A program made the translations under genes and the position numbers. From assembly GCA_028564675.1 (NCBI GenBank), contig JAOVVO010000316.1, forward strand, positions 1-64,000: 64,000 nt of DNA. Reading direction: 5' to 3'. Positions 26,818 through 37,598 of the stretch are shown piece by piece; within the stretch, counting starts at the first letter, position 1, and every line of letters starts with the position of its first letter. The notes below the pieces were generated by a model. That model was given only the letters and a program-made list of their open reading frames with translations, was not told the origin of the DNA and did not search any database. The DNA is from Onchocerca lupi (lineage: Eukaryota; Nematoda; Chromadorea; Rhabditida; Onchocercidae).

Positions 26818-27553
26818 TTATAAAATACCTTTTCTAGGGCAACAAACTCCATTTTGTTTAGTATCGCTAAATCCAATCGATTGAATGCATTCATATCCTT
26901 CCGGACAATTGTTCTCATCGTCGAATGTACAACAAAATACCGGTCCGTCACTACCGTATAATATCGATCGATATCCGGCACCATCCGGAAGTGGACATGT
27001 AAACGGTGGTCCGAGCATGCCAGTACTAGCATCTATCAACGATAAACATATCCAACCATTGGAATCACTTTTTCTTCTGCATTGCTGTATTTAACTTTTT
27101 TTTAAATATTTTTTTTCTGTTTTTCGAATTTTCATCTATTTCACCGTATAATTATTCATTCAATTTAAACAATACTTCATCTTTCTTATCTTCCAATTTA
27201 CAAATATCCAAATATCGGTAATCATATTTTTTCCGTCCTCATATTTCAATTTTCGTCACATTTTTTTTTCTTTTGGAATTTCAAATTCCAGTTTTAAAAT
27301 ATTTTTCATCATGTTTTTTTTATTCAATTTTAAATCTATCTATTTCAATTTTAAGTCTGTGTATAAATTTCAGTCATGTTTTTTTCATCTTCTAACGAAA
27401 TTATCAAATATTTATAAACCTAATACTATCTTGTGGACAAGCACATCGTCCACCACGACATATTGCGCCTGGCCATCGTTTTTCACATTCATCACTTTTG
27501 CATTCCTTAGCTATCATCATTTTTGCTAAAGCAAGGATTGCGTATATCCACAT
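26818..27553 (-). CDS. Small secreted Cys-rich protein
   Basis: Exon 1 (27553-27420) starts MWIYAILALAKMMIAKECK, a signal peptide, with an in-frame stop just before the ATG. It then has CEKRWPGAICRGGRCACPQ, an EB-module-like Cys motif. Exon 2 (from 27076) continues with NGWICLSLIDASTG, PPFTCPLPDGAGYRSILYG, FCCTFDDENNCPEGYECIQ and GVCCPRK. This is the Cys-rich pattern common in nematode secreted proteins. Reading on gives a stop (GIL then TAA, 26818) and about 131 residues. A good donor at 26829/26828 (AAAAG/GTATTT) could instead splice onward, possibly towards the Frizzled-like exons, but the phases do not match directly. No biochemical role can be given. Confidence 0.6.
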
Positions 27554-28130
27554 CTAATTTCGTCTTTCTTTATCCTATAAAAAATCCTGAAAATAAACTT
27601 ATTTATTTGTTGAGTGAGAAAAAAAAATCTTTCTTATACCGGGAATGAATAAATAATGATGTTAATTTTTGATATTTCTAAATTTAGTGTTGCCAGATCG
27701 TTAGCTACTTTATATTATATCGGAAATGGATAAAAGATCATTCAAACCAAATATTTCTATTTCCAGATTATATTCAAGCAAATAATCCAATCATATATCA
27801 ATGATCTAACATTTATTCAATGATTGCTTTATTTACTGCTAATATGCTAATAGTGTTAAGATCTTTTTTTTTTTTTTTTTTTGCTTTCATAAATAATGAT
27901 AAAATTAAAAAAGAAAAGAGCTATTTATTAGTTTAAAAAAATTGCTAAAATAATTTTAGGAGAAAAATAAAAAATAAACAAATAAAATGAGAAAATGTTG
28001 AAATAGATGTCATATATCGATGAGATGATGGCAATAAAAGTAGAAATTTTCGAGTGTTTGTATTGCCAAAAGAATATAAATGTATGTCTCTATGATATAC
28101 GTAGAACACAGTATGATTATCGAGAAAAAA

Positions 28131-28178
28131 GGCGGAGAAGGCGGGGGAGCGGGAGTGCGGGAATACCGGTAAACGGGG
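28131..28178 (+). other. G-rich patch, possible G-quadruplex
   Basis: Within DNA of about 25% GC, this 48-base stretch has G runs of 5, 3, 3 and 4 (GCGGGGGAGCGGGAGTGCGG, then CGGGG) plus shorter GG pairs. Four runs of at least three G with loops of 3-14 bases could form a quadruplex on the plus strand. It lies about 0.6 kb upstream of the secreted Cys-rich gene. Confidence 0.5.
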
Positions 28179-31100
28179 AGAGATGATGGAAAGAAAGTTG
28201 AAATAACACCATGTCAGGAATGTATGATGGATTTTTTTCTTTTTCTTTTTTTTTTTTTCGACTACACTTGCAGTAAACAAATCTTGTTTAAACATTTTAT
28301 GATCATCGTGATGATGGAAATGATTATTGACATTTTTAAACTTTAATGAAATATTGTTGATGAGCAATAGATATTGATGATTTGAATATTAACAAAAATA
28401 TATATATATATATTTATTTTAAAATTGAAATAAAAAATATATATAAATAGTGCAGTAATAAAGAGTGAAAAAAACAAAAAACTTCGTTGTAATGCTGTAA
28501 ACATTTATCAAAGTACATATTGTTTAAAGATGAAGATATCGATTAATTTTTTTTCTTTTTTTTTTTTTTTTTTTCAAATTTTCCGTTTATTACCTGCTGA
28601 CATGATAATAAAATATAATAAAAATTGTGATTAATACTAATGATATTAAAACATAATAAGAGCAATTAAAATAACTTAAAAGTAAAAATAAGTAATTAAA
28701 TTAGTATCAAAATTATTACGGAATTGAATGAAAAAGATTGACAAATACTAGAATGTATTTATGACTTGAAGTACAATGGTATTTTGAATAAAAAAATTGC
28801 TAATTATTTCAATCTAGTAATAGTATTAGTATTTGGTGAAAAATTTAAGGATTTGAAAAGAAAGAAATCAGAAAATGGTTTAGATAACCGGAAAAAACGA
28901 ACAGAATAGAAAGAGATTCTGTTGGAAATCAAAAAAAAAAAAAAAAAAAAAAAATTGGAGTTTATGATCGAGAATATTTAAAAAATTTCGATCTGTAACA
29001 TTTAATAAAGTTCCCAGTTAATTCTAAAAATGAAACCATTTAATTTTATCAACTTGATGTCACTTAATATCCTTGCTTCTAAATCGATGATAAAACCTCT
29101 TATCTTTTTATCTTAAACACCATTGAAATTAAACATACGAAATATTACATATTAATTTTAATAATTAGATTCTGCAAAAAGAATTATTTTGTGTAAAATT
29201 CATAAAACAAGACTTTTGCAAAAATTCTTAAAAAAAACAAGACCTTAATACAAAAATATTCTTATTTTTTTTATTTGGCTAAAAAGTTCAATATCAATCC
29301 ATTAATGTTTAAAATACAATCGTAAATTTAAATGATTTATTTCGTCAGTCTTTCCTCTGAATATTTTTTAATTTTAGAAAAAAATGTTGTGGTACTTTTT
29401 TTTTTTTGTTAAATTAATAAGCAAAGAAAACAGTTGCCTTTTTTTCCCTCAATCAACTGGCGATAAATTTAATTTGAGCGTTGTTTATGATTGGCAATGG
29501 ATAAATTTTAATATTCCCTATGTTCGTTATTAGACATAAAACTTCAAAAAATCTTTTTTCTACTTTTGCATTGATTGATTTTATTTTTAAGAAATTTAAT
29601 TTATAAAATAAATGTTTTTTTCCGAACAATACTTCTGAACAAGCATATTGCTTGTGAGTAACGCTGAAATTATCAATTTCAGAAAATTTTTCCTCGTTTT
29701 TTTGTTTTTTATAAATTTAATCGTTTTAAATTCATTTTGCTAAAAAGAGTCAAATTTGAACGAAGATATATTTCTAACTTCAAAAGTCAGAGCAAAATAA
29801 GTAATACCAAATTTTTCCAAAAATTTCAATAACTATAACTTATAATAGCACTTGCAATAATAGTCACCATCCATTATATAATCTAATCAATTATATCGTC
29901 GTGAAGGGTATTAATTTAATGGAAATTTTGAACAAATTTTCGGAGAAAAAGTTATTTATCATTTCCGAATTTACATCTCATTTCTACTGATAACCTAGTT
30001 AATGGTTAATGATTTCCAAAATATTTCTCACTTCGTAAAAGTAAAAAAAAAAAGGTATTTTTCATGTTGTTTGATGTTATAGTGCATGTTTTAATTGTTT
30101 AATTACATGTTTCATGCTTTAAATGCTGTTTTTGAATAAGAAGTTCAGTTTTATTAGATGATAGCGAAATTTCAATAAATAAATCAATATAATGGCAGAT
30201 GAACTTTGTCATAATTTTTGGACTTTGTCAAATTTATATAAAAGTTGTACCGCATATTGATGGTATCGATATTAATTGCTAATTTGTTGAGAATATGAAA
30301 TAACTAAATTTAATTGAAATAAAAATGTCGATGAAACATTTCGATTATTAGTGGAATAAAATTACCCATTTCTGAGGTATAATCTTTTAACAATATTTAA
30401 TCTCATCAGCAATAATTGAGATGCAAAACTAAGTTGTAACAAACTACTGTAAAATAATATTCACCGTACTGATTTATATAATGCTTAACTTTTATAGGTT
30501 ATTGTTTGACCAATAAAGGTTGTCAACTATGCAAATTATCATTAATCTTGACTCATATAAATTATCAGTTAACTCAAATAAGTTGTTGATTACATTGTTG
30601 CTACTGTATTACTTAAGTTATACAAATCTTTTCACATCATTGTAAATACGAATTCGAAATCATAGAATGTATCTCGAAATTGCTCCGGTCAATATATAGA
30701 ATATTTATCACTGATTAGATGATAAGGTTTCTTTGCACGGTATCATCGAGTATTTCTCAGTGATAAAATTTTGTCCATCAAATTTTATCACTTAAATGCT
30801 GCAATCCTTGAAGCAATATTATGATGAGGAATGTAATTGAGGTAGAGAGGAAGAGAAAGAAAAAAGTAGTATTTTTAGGAATTTTAAAAGGATGAAAGAA
30901 CAAAAAGTTTGATGGATAAGAGTGATTAACGAGCTTCTTTTTTAAAATTTAGTTTACTTGAGTGGTAAATCCCTAAACATTGTTCTGATACTTGACGTAC
31001 ATTGATCCTTTTCCTCAAATTTCCTAAAAATTTCTTCATTTCTTTTGGATTAAGAGTTGAATGAATTGTAAAATCGGTTCAACTAATTGGAAGAAAAAAT

Positions 31101-31910
31101 AAAACATTGTCACGATATGTGGAACAATTCCTGTAATTGATGAAACTAATTCAGATTTTTACATTCGTTCTACTTGATATATTTTATTCATTCTGTTTAG
31201 CATATTTCAGGTCAAATTTGGTCAAATTTAAAGTTTTCTCCAACTTCAAATGATCCAGTTACTTTCGTTATGTCTATATAAGCATCATTTTTACAGGCTT
31301 TTGTATGATTTTATCATGATTGTTGATATAAATAAAATAAATTTGCATGTTTAACGAATTTTGAACTTATTTTTTATCTTGAATTAAATATTTGTTATCA
31401 AATATATTCATTTAATGGAAAGTTTCAAATATTTTATCTTGGACAGATTAAATACACAACTATTTCATTGATTCAATGTTCATTTTCATTTAATTGAAAT
31501 TTCATTTTCTTCTTTCTTTGCAATAGAAAAAATAATGAAAAATGAAATATTTGAAAAAAAGAAATTCTTTGCTAGCAAAAAGTAAATTTATAATATCAAA
31601 AGTTTTATTAACTAATTTTTTTCTTTTCAAAATTTATTTATCGATTTTTTCCACTTTCTTTCGTCCACTTCATTTTAACTTTTTTCCTTTGACTTAAATT
31701 TCTTCTTTTTTCTTTTTTTATTTTAACTATTAGTCTTCGATCTTTTTGCATTCATCAGCATATACATCATCATCATCCTAACGAGTTGGCATGTTATATT
31801 TTAACGAACATTTTAAAGCTTGTTCTTCCATCTTCTCATCAACAAACATTCCACGAAACATTCAAAGCAACCAAACAGACACATACAAACATACACAAAC
31901 ATACACAAAC

Positions 31911-31934
31911 ATACACACACACACACACACACAC
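31911..31934. repeat. (AC)n microsatellite
   Basis: AC dinucleotide run preceded by imperfect ACATACACAAAC repeats from about 31880. Confidence 0.9.
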
Positions 31935-32215
31935 ATACATACATTCAAACAAACTAATACTTTTCTACAATGTGTACTTCTTGCTGATTTTATTATTTTC
32001 GAATTTTATCTATTGCAATGTGTGTTAGACTACTTCTTTCGTTTTATCACAAACTATTTTAATTGTTTGCCAAAAACTTTGAGTTCTTTTTTTTCTTAAA
32101 ACAAGTCAAAATTTTCAAAACTTATCTTTCAATGATTGCAAAAATTCGACAATTATTATAAATGTTTTTTTGAAAAAAAGATGTGATAATTAGATCGAAT
32201 ATAAATTTGATAAAT

Positions 32216-32253
32216 TATGATAACCATGTTATAAACATATAACATGGTTATGA
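32216..32253. repeat. Perfect short hairpin
   Basis: ATAACCATGTTATA and its complement are separated by three bases. The hairpin is flanked by direct repeats of TGATAATTAGATC at about 32183 and 32251. It could be a small foldback insertion with flanking duplication. Confidence 0.7.
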
Positions 32254-32608
32254 TAATTAGATCATATATGAAGTAATTTAATACTAATTATGAATGATGA
32301 TTGGTTTGGAATTTCAAGTAAGTTGATATTTATGAAAATATGCGTTATTGTTATTTTTTAATATAATATAAAGATTATTTTATCATTTCCTTTTTTATTT
32401 TTCTGGAAAATTTATCCTAATTAATATGATATTGCTAGTTCGAAATATTTGTTATTTGTAAATTTATCAATTTTTTCTCTTTTAAATTTCAGATAAATTA
32501 GTATTTATGAAATATGCAATTTATTATTACTGTTATTTGTCGTTTACATAATACGAGAATGCGAGTTTATCTGAAATCGTCGAAAATTTCCTGTCGTAAA
32601 ATTTTACT

Positions 32609-35415
32609 ATGAAACGAAATTCATTGACCGTAATTCAAATAATGGTCATATTATCATGTTCTAAAATAAGCCTAACACATTGGACAAGCTCAGCATATCC
32701 TGATTTACGTGGTCCTACCGTATCAAAATGTGATGTCCAAATTTCACCCGGTGAACAGTACTACATTTGTGATCCTGATCATGTACTTAATGCTTCTGAA
32801 GGTTTATTTAATTGGCATTTTCTCAAATTACAAATTTTCATTCTAAAAGAAGAGAGAGAAAAGAAAAAGCCAGGTTATACCCAAGTTTTAAGTGTTTTTA
32901 CACCAAATTAAAACGAGAAAAATAATGACCAAGTAATATTAAAGTTCTAAGTATCTTTAACTAAAATTATTATTTAATCGAAAAAAAAAGATAATTATTG
33001 CAGAATTTTTTGCATTAAAAAGTTTTAATTAAGCTTGCAATGCTTAATTACATAGTCATTTAATGATTTTCTTTTAAAAAGAACTATGAATTTTTAATCG
33101 AAACTAGAAGATTTTTAATCTTCCAGTTTTTAAATTTTTGATTAATTTTATTGAATTAATTTTTAAAGTATCAATTCTTTTCCAGCACGATTATTAAATC
33201 AACAACTTCATAATTTAACCGTTGGTACACCATGTCACTGTCAACGACGATCACAATGTACGACAGGTGAAGATGTAAATAATCCGTTTCATGGATTTGT
33301 TGTTTCAGTCGCATTGGTCAACAATTTACAAATGACCATTCACAGTCCATCCGAACAGTTCAGCCTTTTAAAACTTTCCATTTCAAATAAATTATATAAT
33401 ATAATCTTATTTTCTCTAATTTTTAATTTTTTTATTTTTAAATTCAAATTATTTATTTGAATTTCCAAAACATATATAAATAAAAACTTAGTATAATATT
33501 ATAATAATTTGTCAAATTTTTAAGTACTTGACAATTTTTTTTGTTAATAAGTAAAATATTAAAAATATTATTGCAGAAATTTAAATTTTGCAGAAGTTAA
33601 TTCATACAATTATTTTTCAATATTAAGTTTTTTTTTTAGTTTGATGAACTTATGCAGAATTGGATAAAAATTTTTTTCTTGTTATTATTTATATATGGTT
33701 TTTAATCGTATTTAATTTATTCGAATGTATCAAAAATATTTGTCTACGAGATTTAATTTTTATTTGCAAAAGTTTAATTTAGTAATTTGATTTTTTTTAA
33801 TGAAAGCTTTTTTTTTTCATTTTGAACTTTTAAACGGAAATTTCATTAATTAAAAACATATAAAATTACATGGGATGATTGGCAGCTTATCGTCATGTAA
33901 CTGATATTTGTTTTCAATTTATTCAAGAATGAGAAGAAAACTAATTAACAAAATTTTTGTAGAACTTTTTTTCAAATGAAATGAGGAATAAGGTAACAAT
34001 ACTTAATTTAGGATTGAATAATTAAATTTTGAAGAATTAACTGCTTAAATTTTTCTTAATTTTATGATGAAATTTTACAGACAATTAAGAGATCGAGCGG
34101 AGGGTTTTTGTCGTACGCTTGAAGGACGCTGGGCACTCGGCGACTGTGGCAATTCAGTGCTTATATTTATATGGAAACATTATAAAAAAGTAAGCTTATC
34201 TATTTATTTCTTTTACACCTTTTTGCGCTAACTTGCATAGTGTAAAACAGTTAACATTGTTTTGGATATAAATTATTGATTGATGAAAGATAGCAATGAT
34301 GAAACATTTGTGACTCAAGCAATAAAAATGTAATTGCAATTTTAATTTTAAGATAATTATTTGGCCAGCACGACTTGCTCAACGATATGTTACGACTAGA
34401 GAAAGACGAAAAATTTTAGATGATGTAAATAATTTGATACAAACTGATAAATGGTATGAGGCGCTTAAACGGGTCATCGGTAAATTGATATATGAATTAT
34501 TGATTAATTTTTAGAATTTGAAATAAGCAAAAGTTGTTTCAGTCTTGCTTTTTGCACCTCAAATAGTCATGAAATTAATAATGAAATATTGATATTTTGA
34601 TTTTTATTTAAGCATAAAATATCGCCGAATAAAATCGGCATATGATTGTAATCTAAAATTTAATAATTAAATGATTTGTTTACTTTTTTTACAAATTATT
34701 CATGATTACATATAATACTTTCGTTCCATAGCACATTAAATCTCTTGAAATATAATCATCCGATCACTTGTCAGTTTTATCTTCTTTTTTCAAGTTTCTT
34801 TGTTTAACTTTTTTTTTTCACAAAAATTCTGTTTTGTTTTTTTTTCTTTCTTTCAGCAGCTTTACACGATGAATTAAAGGGTGAACCGGAAGTCCGTATC
34901 GATACGGGTACATTATCATTAATTATTGCTGTGGGTGTTGCTGTTTTACTTACTATTATGATTACATGTAAGTAGATGGTGATTAATTTGAAGATTTTTG
35001 AAGAAAAAATTTTGAAACTTTACATTTGGCACCAAGTTTTAAATTCTATTCAAATAAAGAATAATAAATTTCAATGTGTTTGAATTTGTAATTAGTTTTC
35101 AAAAATTGATAAAAATTCAATTTTTGTATTTTTCAATTCAATTACTTATCTTTTTAAATTCAATTATTGTATTAACATAAATTGTATTAATTAGGTTGTG
35201 TATGTGCATTCCGTTGCTGTGGCAATATGCGATCAGATCAGTTAGATCGATTAGGTAAACCATTGCAACGAATTGATAGTCTTCGAGCTCAAATTGTACG
35301 ACATGGCATACAACTGAGGCGGTCCTTCTCGAGATCACCAAAATTTGGAAGTTTTCGAGAATGTTCATTGAATAGTTCATTTATTAGCGATGCTGGAAAT
35401 GCAACAATTGTTTGA
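32609..35415 (+). CDS. MOLO-1-like single-pass membrane protein
   Basis: Six phase-consistent exons: 32609-32801, 33186-33357, 34081-34189, 34353-34479, 34860-34967, 35195-35415; about 309 residues. An N-terminal hydrophobic leader is followed by an extracellular domain with YPDLRGPTVSKCD, YYICDPDHVL, CHCQRRSQC, HGFVVSVALVNNL, AEGFCRTLEGRWALGDCGNS and VTTRERRKILDDVNN, then one transmembrane helix (LSLIIAVGVAVLLTIMIT), a Cys cluster (CCVCAFRCCG) and a basic, Ser-rich cytosolic tail. The layout and the words ICDPD and GDCGNSV fit the nematode family of MOLO-1, a modulator of levamisole-sensitive acetylcholine receptors (TPM-like fold). The family call rests on recalled motifs, and the partner of this member is unknown. 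Exon 5 has tandem CAG acceptors (34857 or 34860), giving an optional extra Ala. Exon 4 follows an AAG acceptor. Confidence 0.8.
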
Positions 35416-37598
35416 TCCAAATATTTGAACTAATACTTATTGATTGATGTTTGAGAGAAATCTATATTTGATTCGAATGCTTTCATAAATATATAAAATT
35501 ATCAGAGATATGAAATATCTATAACCTTAGTTATCATTTTCCTTTTTAACAACAGTAAATTAAATTTTGGCAGAAAAATAATAAGGAAAGAGGAAAAAGG
35601 CATAGATAAGAATGCATTGTATTATTTTTTATTGCTTATGAATGGAAGATTTGATTATTTACAATTGATTTTAAAATTAGTAAGATTTTTTCTTACAAAT
35701 AACAAGCAACGATATTTTACTATTTAAAAAAAAAAGAAGCAATTGGCATATTTCAAAACAATTAGCGTATTTAAAATAAGATTTATTTTTCGAAAAATTT
35801 CTTGATTGAATTCTGAAATCAAAAAATCAATTGTATTTCTCGTCGTATATTTTTTTGGACAAAATTGTATTAAAAATTGCTCAATACTTTCTTGTATATA
35901 CATATGTTATTTGGTCAGTCGTTACTTATTTGGAAATAAAATTTGGATTTAAATTTTACGAATTTTTGAATCTTCATCATTCATTACTTCATAATTTACA
36001 TATCCAAAAATTTTTATTATTTCTGAATAGCAATTTGTTTATGGACTTTTGTAGGATATCAATTAAAGTGATATGAAATTACTGAAAATCATAGATTTAA
36101 TTAAGCAAACTTCGAATAAATACTCATAATGCTTATATTTCAATTCGTTAGGATTTGCATTACATAAAACTTATAACTTGACTCTTGAGGAAAAAAATTC
36201 GTCATTCAATAATTTTTTTCACAATCTTTTTTCCCTTCATTTTCAAAAAAAAAACTTCACAAAGCAAATTTTTTTACTTTACAAAAAATTTTTCAAATTT
36301 TTTGAACACCCCTATTACTTTTTCAAAAACTAAGAGTTTTGCTAATAAGCTAAATGGCTAAACAAAATGTTTGCAATTCGTCAGTTAGTCTTAACAAAAC
36401 AAATTTTAGTAATGAAAGAGAAATTTTTTTTCAATCAGAAAGAAAGAGAAAAAAAGAAAGAAAAGGATGAAAAGAATGAAATAAAAATAAAAAGTGAGAA
36501 ATGTTAAAAGATGTTGTCATTAATATCTGTCAAGTTTTGAAAGGTTTATTTTTCTTCCTTCGCATTTGTTCCAATGACTGAAATAATTTCAACGATTTAT
36601 GTATTTCATCTATCTTACCGTATTTCTAATCTTATTTTTTCTTATAATCAAACAAAACGATGTCATATGCATTTCTAAATTGAGATGGGCATAGCAGTAT
36701 CGTTTGCAAATTATACTATTGAATGGAAATAAATAATAGATATATTACTTAAAATAGAAATATATATTTGTATTACGCGCGAAATCTATGATTTTAGGCT
36801 TAATCAAATACACAGAATAAAAGTCTATCATTCCAGTTGCACGATTTATTCAATTAAATAATTAAATAAATAATCGTCGGCAAAGGAAAGTATTACTGCA
36901 ATATGTATAATGCATGAAATCGATGATTTTAGGTATTAATAAACTATGCAGAAATAAGAGTCTATCGCATAATTTATTAAAATTGAGTAATTAAGTGAAG
37001 TAAAAATCCGACAATTCAGTTGAGCAGTAGTCTTTTCCATGAACTGCAAAGGAAAGAATGATCCAGCGATCAATTTACTTCGACATTCTCTAATAATTGC
37101 TTTTAATATGGACGATGAATCACCGTTCTGTCAATCAATAAATTAACAGTTGAAAAGGGAAATGGTCCAAAAGAAAAAATAAATAAAGGAAAAGAAAAAC
37201 CATTAGTTCAGATAAGAAATGATTTATAATGTCAGATTTTTGTGAAGTTATGGTGAAGTAAAATTTAATATTAAGAAACATTGTAGAATTATAAAACTGG
37301 TAATGCAAATGATTGACAATAATTAAATGCTACCTCGATTAAGATTCTATATCAAATCATTTATTTCTAATGTTAATTCAGTAAATTTTGAATATTTTAT
37401 TTTAATTTATGTTGGAAAAAAGTCCTTATTGTAACAAATGTAAAATTGTTAATTATTCTTGTATGTTTGAGAAAATAATGAACTGATGATTAAAGTTCAA
37501 TAATATTTTTTATTTTAAAAACAAGTTCCTCTACTGTACTTATTTCCTTTTTGCGAGTATTTCTGAATCTATCTGTACAGTGTGTAGAAGTGCTAAAT
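35416..37598. other. Intergenic region before kinase gene
   Basis: AT-rich DNA. It holds a diverged tandem duplication at about 36779-37060 and several A/T tracts; no exon seen. The weak plus-strand frame at 35831-36076 has no protein character. Confidence 0.55.
36779..37060. repeat. Diverged tandem duplication, two copies
   Basis: The words GAAATCTATGATTTTAGG, AAAGTCTATC and GCAAAGGAAAG occur in the same order at 36780-36890 and 36915-37057 (as GAAATCGATGATTTTAGG and so on). The period is about 135-165 bases. Confidence 0.75.

Larger units (their letters stand above)
27554..32608. other. Long gene-free region
   Basis: Five kilobases with no supportable exon. It includes a G-rich patch at 28131-28178, TA and poly(A/T) tracts (28400-28435, 28556-28574, 28930-28953), an AC microsatellite at 31911-31934 and a hairpin near 32217. 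The minus-strand open frame at 27945-28367 is Lys/Phe/His-rich and not gene-like. It probably holds promoters for the genes on both sides. Confidence 0.5.

Noticed and set aside
27945..28367. 140-residue minus-strand frame
   Set aside because: Lys run and Phe/His-rich sequence, no family resemblance; it only spans the G-rich patch and a poly(T).
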